From positions 1 to 52,765 of the IMG/VR virus record IMGVR_UViG_3300009194_000002: DNA of 52,765 nucleotides. The stretch is one strand, 5' to 3'. The DNA comes from a virus. The position numbers were made by a program, and so were the translations under genes. Below the pieces are notes generated by a model. It did not search any database, had not been told where the DNA came from, and worked only from the letters and a program-made list of their open reading frames with translations. This document shows, in pieces, positions 6,595-15,793 of this stretch (the stretch's first letter is position 1; every line of letters starts with the position of its first letter).

Positions 6595-7590
6595 ATGGTA
6601 AAGTTTTTATTCGCGGCAGATTTACACTTTAGGGGGACTAACCCCAGAAATAGAATAGATAATTATAAAGAAGCCGCTAAACTTAAACTTAAGGAAACTT
6701 TCCAGATAGCAGAGGAAAAAGCAGTAGACGCTATAATCTGGCCCGGTGACGTATTCGACAGCTTTAACGTTAGTATAGGGGTACTTTTAGAACTGGCAGA
6801 CTTTATTACCAGTAATAAACCTAAACATATACCTATATTGACTACATACGGTCAGCACGACGTCCAGGGTTATAATAAAGAAAGCCTGTATCGTACAAGC
6901 CTGGCCTTACTTGAAAGATTGATCCCGGAATTAAGATTATATACTGATCCCAGTCAGCGGGACATATTCGTAGATAATAACGGTACTAAAGTACAGCTGA
7001 CCTTTACGCCTTATAGTAGGCAAATGGACGTAGACGGCTACGGATACAGCCCAGAGGACGTGCAGGCGGGAACTTCTTATAGTATTCACGTAGCACACGG
7101 TACGTTATTAGATCACAAGCCGCCGTTTGATAAGTTTACCTTATTAAAAGACGTGCAGACAAAAGCTGATCTAGTACTTACTGGCGATTACCACCCAGGC
7201 TACGGGATCTTTAAGCGCGGCGACGGTAAAGTATTTTGTAACCCAGGAAGTCTTACCCGATTAAGCGCTACAGAAAACAGTATAAATCGTAAAATAAAGG
7301 TTGCACTTGTAGAGGTTCAAGGTTCGGAAGCTAATATAGAACTTATACAGCTGGAAAATCAAAGGCCCGGGGAAGAAGTACTGGACCGATCAAAGATAGA
7401 AGCTGAAAAAGAACGACAGTATAATATGGAAAATTTCGCGGCACTTATAGAAGCTAAGACCGGGGAAGCTGTCTTACTTGATGTAAACCAGATAGTAGAC
7501 GAAATAGCGGCCCAGGAAGGTACAGAAAAAGAAGTAGTACAGCTGGCTTTAGATAAGATCGACGAAGCCCGGGGGGAATTAAAACAATGA
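6595..7590 (+). CDS. Mre11/SbcD-like metallophosphoesterase (331 aa)
   Basis: The calcineurin-type phosphoesterase motifs occur in order: D9-x-H11 in AADLHF, GDVFD (51-55), GQHD (86-89), a histidine pair near 165-168 and GDYHPGYG (197-204). These bind two metal ions for DNA cleavage. It lies downstream of both Rad50 halves and should form the nuclease partner of the complex, processing DNA ends for recombination. The ribosome site AAAGGGGG is strong. The C-terminal 80 residues are helical and would hold the Rad50-binding region. Confidence 0.9.
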   Translation: MVKFLFAADLHFRGTNPRNRIDNYKEAAKLKLKETFQIAEEKAVDAIIWPGDVFDSFNVSIGVLLELADFITSNKPKHIPILTTYGQHDVQGYNKESLYRTSLALLERLIPELRLYTDPSQRDIFVDNNGTKVQLTFTPYSRQMDVDGYGYSPEDVQAGTSYSIHVAHGTLLDHKPPFDKFTLLKDVQTKADLVLTGDYHPGYGIFKRGDGKVFCNPGSLTRLSATENSINRKIKVALVEVQGSEANIELIQLENQRPGEEVLDRSKIEAEKERQYNMENFAALIEAKTGEAVLLDVNQIVDEIAAQEGTEKEVVQLALDKIDEARGELKQ

Positions 7591-7889
7591 AAAGAGGTAA
7601 AATTCCGAACTTAGGTAAGGATAAGGTTAAAATTCCGATCATAGGGGCAAAACGTAAGAAACCGAAAAAGAAAAAGATTAAAGTCTGGACCTGCGGTAAT
7701 TGCGGGCATAAAGAGCAGATTAACCCAGACGGTCAGTTAAAAGAGTTAAACTTTAAAAAGTTTGATAATAGAACGAGTAAGATAACCTGCCCGAATTGCG
7801 GATCTTATACAATTCAGCGGCACGGTGGAAACTTTAAAGTAGGTCAGTTTTTAGTAGTTAAGGCGCACTTAAAGAAGGTGTGGTTATGA
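7587..7889 (+). CDS. Basic zinc-ribbon protein (100 aa)
   Basis: The first 35 residues are strongly basic. Then come two Cys pairs, CGNC near 36-39 and CPNC near 69-72, that make a zinc ribbon. The ATG overlaps the previous stop (ATGA), so it is coupled to the Mre11-like gene. Nucleic acid binding is likely from charge and ribbon. It could be a replication or transcription accessory protein; no specific family is recognised. Confidence 0.8.
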   Translation: MKRGKIPNLGKDKVKIPIIGAKRKKPKKKKIKVWTCGNCGHKEQINPDGQLKELNFKKFDNRTSKITCPNCGSYTIQRHGGNFKVGQFLVVKAHLKKVWL

Positions 7890-8206
7890 GTGATCTTAAG
7901 AATTCAGATAGAAAACTACAAGGTATAGTAAGTAAACCACAGTTTGATACTGACGTTTACTACCCTGGTAAGTGTATTAGTGTCAGTACTAAAGAAGAGT
8001 ATGTATACAGCGGACTTAGACATTTAGTTACAGAAGCTATTATAACAAAGTCTAACCCTTTAAAAATAGAAATACTCTATGTTTTTAAAGGTTCAAAGGA
8101 AAATTTAATAATTCCTATAGAATTTATAACTGATAAAAAGGTAGAAATCGAACCTTTAATCAGTAAGATTTTAGACGGTAATAAGAATAAAGGAGGATTT
8201 AATTAA
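7886..8206 (+). CDS. Hypothetical protein (106 aa)
   Basis: I choose ATG 7886, which overlaps the previous stop as ATGA and has AAGGTG 5 bases upstream; a GTG two codons earlier would sit on that ribosome site. The protein is beta-rich with no cysteine pairs and no membrane segment. No family is recognised. It lies in the recombination block. Confidence 0.75.
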   Translation: MSDLKNSDRKLQGIVSKPQFDTDVYYPGKCISVSTKEEYVYSGLRHLVTEAIITKSNPLKIEILYVFKGSKENLIIPIEFITDKKVEIEPLISKILDGNKNKGGFN

Positions 8207-8208
8207 TA

Positions 8209-8790
8209 ATGGAAAATGAAATGCAGAAACTTAAAGACGGTGTAGAAAAGTATATTAAAGTCCACGGTAAAAAGAAGGTAGCGGAAGCTATTAATCAGAT
8301 CTTAGATACTGGCGCCGCACCCAGGGAAAACCACCCAGTAGTTAGTGACAGCGAATTACAGCTTACTGTAAACCACCTGGACGGCGGTATTAGCGATATT
8401 ATAGAAGCGGGTGCAAAAAAGGAAGAATTGTATAATAATAAAGCTGATCTTCTAAAAGAGATCCGGGAACTGGAAACAGAAATAGAGTTAGCAGAAGCCG
8501 AAGCAATTATGGAAATACGCGGCGAAAGCAGTAGAAGTCAGTATATAATGCGCGACGGTGAAAAGGTAGCTATAGGTAACGACACCGCCCGCGAAGCTTT
8601 AATGAAAAATAATTCGGCTAAATACCGTAAAAAGCTGGCGGCTAAAGAAGCAGAACTAGCCCGTATAGATCAGAAGTTAAGCGAGGTTAACGACGAGAAA
8701 GGTACAGTTAAGGAAAGTAACGAAAGTATTAGGGCTAAGGCCAGACTGCAGGCGGCTTTACTTAACTACTTAGCTAACGGGGGTAATTAA
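8209..8790 (+). CDS. Coiled-coil protein in the recombination block (193 aa)
   Basis: The sequence is highly charged, with coiled coil from about 70 to 105 and again from 130 to 165. The end (RAKARLQAALLNYLANGG) is helical. Start at ATG 8209 after GGAGG; a second ATG lies at residue 5. No catalytic motif. It sits between the Mre11 group and a resolvase-like nuclease, so a structural or loading role in recombination is plausible. Confidence 0.75.
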   Translation: MENEMQKLKDGVEKYIKVHGKKKVAEAINQILDTGAAPRENHPVVSDSELQLTVNHLDGGISDIIEAGAKKEELYNNKADLLKEIRELETEIELAEAEAIMEIRGESSRSQYIMRDGEKVAIGNDTAREALMKNNSAKYRKKLAAKEAELARIDQKLSEVNDEKGTVKESNESIRAKARLQAALLNYLANGGN

Positions 8791-8792
8791 GT

Positions 8793-8825
8793 ATGGGATT
8801 TTCTAGCGGACCTAAAAATGACTAA
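8793..8825 (+). CDS. Possible 10-aa leader peptide (MGFSSGPKND)
   Basis: A ten-codon frame with GGGGGTAA upstream ends 8 bases inside the next gene, whose own start (ATG 8818) has only a weak ribosome site. Ribosomes ending here could restart at 8818, so it may be a coupling leader. It could also be chance. Confidence 0.35.
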   Translation: MGFSSGPKND

Positions 8826-9315
8826 CAGATCAGCAGAACAGCAGAGGAAGCGACAGCGCGGCGAAGATTTCCAGGATCAGTTAAGGGAAAGCTGGCTTAA
8901 GGTCCCGAATATCTGGCGAATACATTTAAACGAAGCTTCGGGATCCAGGCCAGCTGACGATCTGATCCTTACAGAACCGATTAACATTTTACTGGAAGCA
9001 AAAAGAACCGAGGACGACGCCTTTAGGTTAAGCTTTTTAAGAGAAGGACAGATAACAGGCCTTTTAGACTTTGAAAAAGTAATGACCCGTAATTACGGTT
9101 TAGTATTTGTAAACTTCTTAAACACTAAAAAAGAGATCAACGAAACTTATACTTTTAAATTAGTAAAGGCGCTTAAATATATGAAAAGTAAGGACAGACT
9201 TAATATAAAGCTGGAAGAATTGCGGGCCGGTAAGGTTGATAGTATTTATATTCCAGCTTTAGAAAATAAACTATATGACGTCGAGGAAGTGTTAAAATGT
9301 TACAGGCGACTATAA
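8818..9315 (+). CDS. RecU-like Holliday junction resolvase / PD-(D/E)XK nuclease (165 aa)
   Basis: SGSRPADDLIL followed by ILLEAKRT gives the D-x(n)-E-x-K core of PD-(D/E)XK nucleases near residues 42 to 63, as in RecU-type resolvases. Length fits the family. Such enzymes cut recombination intermediates before packaging. The gene lies between Rad50/Mre11-like and DEAH helicase genes and overlaps the helicase gene by 19 bases. The start has only a weak ribosome site, perhaps offset by coupling to a tiny upstream frame. It may be another nuclease of the same fold. Confidence 0.75.
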   Translation: MTNRSAEQQRKRQRGEDFQDQLRESWLKVPNIWRIHLNEASGSRPADDLILTEPINILLEAKRTEDDAFRLSFLREGQITGLLDFEKVMTRNYGLVFVNFLNTKKEINETYTFKLVKALKYMKSKDRLNIKLEELRAGKVDSIYIPALENKLYDVEEVLKCYRRL

Positions 9316-10985
9316 CAAATAATATCAGAATTCGAACCCGTAACGTAAGGCTTAAGGCTCTAATAACTAAGCCGCTTACGATAGATAACCCAGAGTACTT
9401 AAAGCGAAAGCAAAGAGGAAAAAGGACCTACGGGATAGACAGAAAGCTAAAGATATACGCGATAGACCAGGGGGATATAATAGCACCCAGAGGTTTTGAA
9501 AGTAAGTTAATTGAGATCTTAAAAAACCAGGGTATAGATCCCGAGGAAGTAATAACAAAGGATCAGAACCCTGGTAATAAAGCAGACTTTGGTAACTGGA
9601 ATTCAGATTTTAAGCTTCGCGGCTTTCAATCCCCAGCTGTAGAAGCGATCACCGAAGAAAACGGGGTTTTAGTAGCGCCGGCAGGATCTGGTAAAACTAT
9701 AATGGCTATGAAGTACGTTTTTGAAAAAGGACGATCTACTTTATGGTTAACCCACACTAAAGATTTAATGTATCAGTCAAGAGATCGGGCCAGATCTACT
9801 TTAACTGATGTCGGTAAGATTGGAATTATAGGCGGCGGTAAAAGACAATGGGGTGACGGTAAGTTAATAATAGCTACGATCCAGACTTTAGCTGAAAACC
9901 CGGACCTTATTACAGCTTTAGACGATTTTATCGGTACGGTGGTAGTAGACGAAGCGCACCATATACCGGCCCCTATGTTTTTTGACGTAGTAGGGCAGTT
10001 TAAAGCAGAAAATATGCTAGGTGTGACGGCAACGCCGCAGAGAAAAGATAAGCTAGAAGACTTTATGTATCAGTCAGTAGGTCCGAAGCTTTACAGTATA
10101 ACCCGGGACGATCTTTATAAAGCAGGCTTTTTAATTAAGCCTACGATCAAATTCGTTTATACTGATTTTAGCGACGATCCGGCCAGTCAGCGAAATGATC
10201 TTAATAGTGTGGACGCTGGCGGGGAAGATCTTAATTATAATGAACTGATGAAACTTTTAATATCAGATAAGGACCGGGCCGAATTAATAGCAGAAACTAT
10301 CTTAGCTTACTGGAAAAAGCACAAGAAATTTAGTCTAGTTATTTCCGAAAGTATTCGCTACTGTTTTAAGATCCGGGACCTTGTAGCAAAAAAGGCCAGG
10401 GACTACCAGGTAAGCGCCCCAGTAATGGAAGTCGTACACGGTGGTATTAGCCAGTACAGCTGGCGGGTAGCTGGTACAGAAAGCGAAGCAGAATTAATGG
10501 TAGAAGCCGGGGAAGCCAGGCGGTATAAATACAGTAAACGCCGTAAGCGCTGGCTTGTAGAAGTGCCGCAGTATACTGACGAAGAATTTAACGACTGGCA
10601 GGTAACAAGTAAGGACCGACGGGAAATACTAGAAAAGGCAGAAAATAACAAGCTAGACATACTATTTGCTACTCAATTAGCCCGTGAAGGTTTAGACTAT
10701 CCCCACTTATACATAGGTCACGTAGTAACACCGAAAAGAGGGGACCAGGGCGGAAGAAAAGACGGCGCGGCAGTAGAACAGGAAATAGGACGTATTCAGC
10801 GGCCAGACCCTAAAAACCCAGATAAAAAAGCTTTCTGGATCGACTATGTAGATTATAACGTCGGCGTCTTTAAGTCACAGTATTACAGCCGTAGGAAAGT
10901 TTATAAGAGGTTAGGCCTTAAAGTACCTAATAAACCCCGATCAGAAAGTCAGCAGATAGAAAAGTACCTGGATAGGCTTTTTTAG
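9297..10985 (+). CDS. DEAH-box superfamily 2 helicase, UvsW-like (562 aa)
   Basis: The SF2 motifs appear in order: Walker A APAGSGKT (127-134), DEAH (218-221), GVTATP (242-247), ATQLAREGLD (motif V) and QEIGRIQRPD (motif VI). The N-terminal 100 residues are an extra domain. Related phage helicases (T4 UvsW, RecG/UvsB types) remodel replication forks and recombination intermediates. A basic insert lies between motifs IV and V, around 395 to 430. Starts at ATG 9297 inside the end of the resolvase gene. Confidence 0.9.
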   Translation: MLQATITNNIRIRTRNVRLKALITKPLTIDNPEYLKRKQRGKRTYGIDRKLKIYAIDQGDIIAPRGFESKLIEILKNQGIDPEEVITKDQNPGNKADFGNWNSDFKLRGFQSPAVEAITEENGVLVAPAGSGKTIMAMKYVFEKGRSTLWLTHTKDLMYQSRDRARSTLTDVGKIGIIGGGKRQWGDGKLIIATIQTLAENPDLITALDDFIGTVVVDEAHHIPAPMFFDVVGQFKAENMLGVTATPQRKDKLEDFMYQSVGPKLYSITRDDLYKAGFLIKPTIKFVYTDFSDDPASQRNDLNSVDAGGEDLNYNELMKLLISDKDRAELIAETILAYWKKHKKFSLVISESIRYCFKIRDLVAKKARDYQVSAPVMEVVHGGISQYSWRVAGTESEAELMVEAGEARRYKYSKRRKRWLVEVPQYTDEEFNDWQVTSKDRREILEKAENNKLDILFATQLAREGLDYPHLYIGHVVTPKRGDQGGRKDGAAVEQEIGRIQRPDPKNPDKKAFWIDYVDYNVGVFKSQYYSRRKVYKRLGLKVPNKPRSESQQIEKYLDRLF

Positions 10986-10995
10986 GGGGTGTTAT

Positions 10996-11544
10996 ATGGT
11001 TAGATTATCAAAGAAAGAGGAAAGGAAACGCTTAAAGCTGTATAATCAAGGACTTAACGACGTAGAAATGGCCGCCGAACTTAATGTAGGGCGCCACGCG
11101 GTTAGGGGCTGGCGTAAACGCCGAGGTCTTCCTGCTAATGTAGGACCTGGGGAAACTGGAAGTATTCCGGAAGAAGAACATAAGGAAAGATTAAAATATT
11201 ATAATCAAGGTTTATCTGATCGGGAGATCGGAAAAAAGGTTCATTTATCAAAGACCGGTATAGCTTACTGGCGCGAAACCCACGGCTTACCGGCTAACAT
11301 ATCAAGGGACGCCGGCGGCGCCCACGGTAAGGGTGGCGCGGTTCTTACCGAAAAGGAACATAAAGCCAGGCTAAAGCTGTGGAAAGCAGGGCTTGACGAT
11401 AAAGAAATAGCCGAAAAAAGAGATATAGAAACCCAGACAGTCAGAAAATGGCGCCGTAAGTTTGGCTTAGACGACAGTCAAAGGCTTACTAAAGAACAGA
11501 AAAGGAAGTTTAAAGGCGCCCTGGGACTTGATAAACTATTTTAG
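10996..11544 (+). CDS. Triple helix-turn-helix DNA-binding protein (182 aa)
   Basis: Three copies of a roughly 50-residue helix-turn-helix unit follow one another. Shared landmarks are K/ERLK.YNQGL, then a D.E[MI]A or REIG helix, then V..W+K or IAYW as the recognition helix (around 5-45, 60-98 and 117-155). Linkers are rich in Gly and Pro. Such tandem units suit binding of repeated or long sites, for example repeat DNA in this genome. AGGGGGTG lies before the start. It could be a transcription factor or an origin-binding protein; neither is shown. Confidence 0.8.
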   Translation: MVRLSKKEERKRLKLYNQGLNDVEMAAELNVGRHAVRGWRKRRGLPANVGPGETGSIPEEEHKERLKYYNQGLSDREIGKKVHLSKTGIAYWRETHGLPANISRDAGGAHGKGGAVLTEKEHKARLKLWKAGLDDKEIAEKRDIETQTVRKWRRKFGLDDSQRLTKEQKRKFKGALGLDKLF

Positions 11545-11598
11545 GAATTAATAACCGCTGATAAGTAAAACTATTACAGCAGGAAGGGGGCTTTGAAA

Positions 11599-11835
11599 AT
11601 GACAGCAGAACTTAATAAAAGGCGCGCCGCCCTGGAACGTCAGTTTAAAGATTACGACGACAGTTTAGATATTGAAACGGTAGCCCAGATATTAAATGTT
11701 AGTAAAGATAAAGCTAGAGATCTAGTAATGCGAGGAATTATTAAATCTTTCGTAGTAGATCCTACGAAGGAAAGAAAGACTAGAAAAGTAACTAAGGCAG
11801 ACTTAATTTCGTTTATTCTAAGTAACAAAAACTAA
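11599..11835 (+). CDS. Excisionase/MerR-like HTH protein (78 aa)
   Basis: Residues 23 to 62 look like a winged helix-turn-helix of the excisionase or MerR type: IETVAQILNVSKDKARDLVMRG with a following basic strand. AAGGGGG is 8 bases before ATG 11599; a TTG two codons earlier is less likely. It lies ahead of the primase-helicase gene. The family covers small DNA-bending or loading proteins, so a role at a replication start site or as a regulator are both possible. Confidence 0.75.
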   Translation: MTAELNKRRAALERQFKDYDDSLDIETVAQILNVSKDKARDLVMRGIIKSFVVDPTKERKTRKVTKADLISFILSNKN

Positions 11836-11862
11836 AAATATCCTTAAGGGGGACAATTAAAA

Positions 11863-12630
11863 ATGACTAATGAAAACGTAAATAATCAAACAGAAGGTAC
11901 CGAGGAAGTAAAAGAGGAAAAGAACCAGGCTTTAGTAAATAAGGCAGAAGGAAGTATCCAGGAAGCGGCTAACGAAAGTTTTATAGTCGATATTTTAGAA
12001 AGTATTAAGGAAGACTTCCTAGCAGTAAACGCTGGCCTAGATTTAGATTTTGTTTATATAGGCGACTGGCTTAAGATCTCTAAAAAGGGGGACTTTGTAG
12101 AGCGCGATAACGAGGACGTAAACTACGGCGATAGTATAGACGTAGTTATCGCCCAGGGAGAAAAGCGCTGGACCCTCTTTGGTGAACAGGATAGCCCAGA
12201 GGACGGCCAGTTAATTGTAGCAGAGCAGGAACAAGAAGACGCCGAAGCCGCTTTAGGTGAATGGTTAATGGCAAACCCAGAAGCCGCGGAACGCTATAAC
12301 GCCGACGATCTGGAATTACGTTATGTAGCTTATGTAGTACCTGTAGAAAGCTTAGGCCAGGAATTCCCACAGGTTTACCTTATTAGCTTCCCTAAGTCTA
12401 CTACAATCGGTTTTGGTAAGTGGACTATGCAGGTATTTAAAGGTCGCTATGCAGACCAGGGCGTACCAGCAAGAACAGGAATTAATAAAATAGTAACTAG
12501 AATGACAACCAAAGAAATGAAAGGTAATAATTTCGAGTGGATCGGAATAGAATTCGACGCTGTAGGAATGTTTAGACCAGAGGAATACGGAATTAATACA
12601 GAAGACAATACAGAAAATACAGATCAGTAA
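11863..12630 (+). CDS. Acidic protein next to primase-helicase, candidate single-stranded DNA-binding protein (255 aa)
   Basis: Very acidic, with a disordered N-terminus of about 35 residues and a short acidic tail ending NTENTDQ. The middle is beta-rich with aromatic residues (FPQVYLISFPKS, GKWTMQVF), as in OB-fold phage SSBs. An acidic tail and a place directly before the primase-helicase support that idea, but I see no defining motif. AAGGGGG precedes the ATG. Treat the function as a hypothesis. Confidence 0.5.
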   Translation: MTNENVNNQTEGTEEVKEEKNQALVNKAEGSIQEAANESFIVDILESIKEDFLAVNAGLDLDFVYIGDWLKISKKGDFVERDNEDVNYGDSIDVVIAQGEKRWTLFGEQDSPEDGQLIVAEQEQEDAEAALGEWLMANPEAAERYNADDLELRYVAYVVPVESLGQEFPQVYLISFPKSTTIGFGKWTMQVFKGRYADQGVPARTGINKIVTRMTTKEMKGNNFEWIGIEFDAVGMFRPEEYGINTEDNTENTDQ

Positions 12631-12654
12631 TTAATATTAGGGGGCAGGTCACTA

Positions 12655-15600
12655 ATGGCAACAAAGAAACCTAAAATATCAGATTATAAATACGTAGACG
12701 TCTGGTACAGCGATAAGGACGGTAAGTCCAGCCCCTGGAAACGGATCCCTATGGAAGAAGTCAAAGAATTTCAGCAGGAAGAAGCCTTAAATTTTAACTG
12801 CTTCGCGACTATTCAGCAGTTCGCGAATAAGTCGGGTGTTAAGGGCGAAGATTTCATAGCGCCCTTATACTTCGACTTAGATTATGAAGAAGATCCGGAA
12901 GTAGCTAGAAAAGAAGCGATCCAGTTAGTAGAGTTTTTTACTAAAGAACTGGATATAGAAAGATCAGATATTAAAACTTTCTTTTCCGGATCTAAAGGCT
13001 TCCATATACTGATAGAAGCTAAGGCTTTCGGGGTCAGACCCAGGAATGATTTACACAAAGTGTATAAACATATAGCCGGTTACTTACGCTACAGGTTGGG
13101 CGATATGATAGAAAATGAAGAAGGGGACGAAATAGAACCCCTAAAAAGTGTAGATCTTAAGGTTTATACTTCAAAAAGAATGTTAAGATTACCTAACAGT
13201 ATGCACCAAAAAACCCGGCTTTTTAAGACCAGGCTTACTATTAATGAACTAGAAAATAAGGATCTAAAACAAATAAAAGACTTAGCAAGTCAACCGCGGC
13301 GGGATATAGAATTTAATGATGAAGCAAAGACAAAAGAAAGAACCCAGGCGGTGAAATTTTACGACACTAAATTAGGCGAATATGAACAGGCTAAGGCGAC
13401 AGCTAATAATAATTACGACGATACCGAGTACATATTCGATAAAGAAGAACCGCCCGAGTGCGTTAAAGATATATTAAGCGGCGGCTGGAAAAAAGAAGGC
13501 GACAGAAACCAGGCTACAGTACAGCTTACCTGCTACTTTAAAGCGGCCGGCTGGACTAAAGAAGAAGCTTTAGAAAAGTTAGAACCCTGGGTGTTAGAAC
13601 ATACGAGCGCTAAAAGTAACTACCAGCGCCGGCAGAGGGTTAGTAATACCCGTAACGTAGTGGATAGCATTTATAATAATGACAGCGATTATAAATTCGG
13701 TTGCGCGTTTATTAGATCTTTACACGGTGAAAAAAGACCGAACCAGGACAGCTACGACAGGGTAGCTTGCGCTGGGGATATGTGCCCGGCCCTTAAAGAA
13801 AATAACGAGGAAAAAGAAGATCCTATAGCACTACATTTAGCTGAAACAGGCGACGCTGATTACACAGGTAAGTTAGTCAGTACTAAAGTAATGATAGCCG
13901 GAAAAAGGCACACGCCTTATATAGTACCGTCCAGGATAGAGTACAATTGCTGGGGTAGATCAAACTGTAAAAAGACAGGGTGTCCGCTTTATAACATACC
14001 TTCCGGGGTAGCTTATAGAGATTTAGGAACTAAAGATCGGGAATTAATACAAATGTGCGGTATCGGTGACGATAATATTAAAGGGATACTAAAACAGCTT
14101 TCGGGGGTTTATAACTGCCGTAAGTACGACGTCGAAAGGGTAGACACTACTAACGTCGAGGAAATTATGGCTATCCCTAAAGCAGAAGAAAACGCCGCTA
14201 TGATTGATTACAGAGATACTACAAAAGACGGAACTTATGTATTAAGGACCGTTTACGCTATCGGCGACATTAGTCACTTAGAAGAAAATAAATACTATAA
14301 TATTAAAGGTTATGTTTACCCGCACCCTAAAGATCAGCAGGCTACGATCTTAATTAAGGAAGCTGAACCGCTACAGGACGTAGTAGACAGCTTTGAAGTT
14401 ACAGAAGAACAGAAAGAGCGGCTTAAGATCTTCCAGCCGGAAAATTACACAGTAGAAGCAATTAACGAAAAGTTACAGGAAATTATGAACGATTTAACCT
14501 ATAATGTAACAAGAATTGTAGAACGTGACGAAACTTTATTAGCGGCACTATTAACCTATCATAGCGTACTAAGGTTTAAAGTACCCTGGGACAGTTTACC
14601 GATCCGGGGTTGGCTAGAACTAGCTGTAATAGGTGACACAGGAACGGGTAAATCTGCTTTAATGGAAAAACTACAGGCCTTTACCGGCTTAGGATCAAGA
14701 GTTAACGCGGAAAGTACAAGCCGTACAGGGCTAACCTATAAAATGGAACAGTCTGGATCCGGCGGTGCCTGGTATATAGTCTGGGGCGCCTGGCCTTTAG
14801 CTGATAAGGAAGCGATCTGGATTGATGAATGTACCGGAATAAGCCAGGAAGAATACGGACAAATGACTATGGCCCGATCAGAAGGTAAACTGGAAGTAAA
14901 AAGAGCTGTCACAGCTGAAACACCTTCCAGGGTCCGGGCGATATTAACCGGTAACGTGCCGTACGGTAAAAGATTATCTGATTACGGCCAGGGCGTGGAA
15001 GCACTTAAGGATATATTTAATAATGAAGATATACGCCGCTTTGATTTTAGCGTATTTATGAAGTCTACAGACGTGGACCCGGAACTTTATAATAAAGAGA
15101 TCCAGGACTACCCGCAGACCATTAAGGGCGAAGACCTTAAAAATAATATACTATTTGCCTGGTCCAGAAACTACGATCAAGTAAGCTTTAGCGCTGACGC
15201 TTTAGACGCGATCCTGGAAGGATCTACAGAACTATCTAAGATCTACGGTAATGCGAACGATATACCGCTGGTAAGTCCGTCGGATCAGCGTAACAAATTA
15301 TCCAGGCTTGCTACAGCTTTGGCGGCTTTAACTCACAGCGTAGACGAAAGCGGGGAACGTATCCAGGTTTGGCCCGGACACGTAGAATATATTATAAATT
15401 TCCTTAAGGCTATTTATAACGCGCCAGGGGCAGGGCTTAATTATTACGCCAGGCTTTCAGTTAAGGAAGAAGAATTAGACGAACAAAAGTATAATAAAAT
15501 AACTGACTACCTTAAAAGTTTAGACACGCTAAAAAGTACCCAGAAGTTTTACGAGTTTATAAGTTTATTTAGTACTCAAAAGTACTTAAGGCTGGGGAAT

Positions 15601-15780
15601 GTAGAAGCTATGTTAAGTATCGACAAAGAGGAAGCTAAGGCTATAGTTAACTTACTTGCTAAGTTAAGAATGGTAGTAATGACTTCCGGGGGCTACAGGA
15701 AAACGGCCCGCTTTAATAGTTACATATCGAAATGTTTTGAAGAAGGCGTATTCGATAACGTAGAATTTGATCTTATTTAG
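12655..15780 (+). CDS. Primase-helicase: AEP primase fused to MCM-like AAA+ helicase (1041 aa)
   Basis: Residues 40 to 200 form an archaeo-eukaryotic primase core: FDLD (73-76), SGSKGFHIL (111-119) and RMLRLPN (175-181). A helical region with CAGDMC follows (372-377). Residues 400 to 570 carry Cys residues at 432, 438 and 443 and a beta-rich OB-like part. The AAA+ core has Walker A GDTGTGKS (660-667), Walker B IWIDE (721-725), sensor 1 LTGN (764-767) and arginine-finger region RRFDF (794-798). The last 115 residues look like a winged helix. Layout and motifs fit MCM rather than DnaB or D5 helicases. It should prime and unwind phage DNA. Confidence 0.85.
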   Translation: MATKKPKISDYKYVDVWYSDKDGKSSPWKRIPMEEVKEFQQEEALNFNCFATIQQFANKSGVKGEDFIAPLYFDLDYEEDPEVARKEAIQLVEFFTKELDIERSDIKTFFSGSKGFHILIEAKAFGVRPRNDLHKVYKHIAGYLRYRLGDMIENEEGDEIEPLKSVDLKVYTSKRMLRLPNSMHQKTRLFKTRLTINELENKDLKQIKDLASQPRRDIEFNDEAKTKERTQAVKFYDTKLGEYEQAKATANNNYDDTEYIFDKEEPPECVKDILSGGWKKEGDRNQATVQLTCYFKAAGWTKEEALEKLEPWVLEHTSAKSNYQRRQRVSNTRNVVDSIYNNDSDYKFGCAFIRSLHGEKRPNQDSYDRVACAGDMCPALKENNEEKEDPIALHLAETGDADYTGKLVSTKVMIAGKRHTPYIVPSRIEYNCWGRSNCKKTGCPLYNIPSGVAYRDLGTKDRELIQMCGIGDDNIKGILKQLSGVYNCRKYDVERVDTTNVEEIMAIPKAEENAAMIDYRDTTKDGTYVLRTVYAIGDISHLEENKYYNIKGYVYPHPKDQQATILIKEAEPLQDVVDSFEVTEEQKERLKIFQPENYTVEAINEKLQEIMNDLTYNVTRIVERDETLLAALLTYHSVLRFKVPWDSLPIRGWLELAVIGDTGTGKSALMEKLQAFTGLGSRVNAESTSRTGLTYKMEQSGSGGAWYIVWGAWPLADKEAIWIDECTGISQEEYGQMTMARSEGKLEVKRAVTAETPSRVRAILTGNVPYGKRLSDYGQGVEALKDIFNNEDIRRFDFSVFMKSTDVDPELYNKEIQDYPQTIKGEDLKNNILFAWSRNYDQVSFSADALDAILEGSTELSKIYGNANDIPLVSPSDQRNKLSRLATALAALTHSVDESGERIQVWPGHVEYIINFLKAIYNAPGAGLNYYARLSVKEEELDEQKYNKITDYLKSLDTLKSTQKFYEFISLFSTQKYLRLGNVEAMLSIDKEEAKAIVNLLAKLRMVVMTSGGYRKTARFNSYISKCFEEGVFDNVEFDLI

Positions 15781-15793
15781 AAAGGGTGGAATA

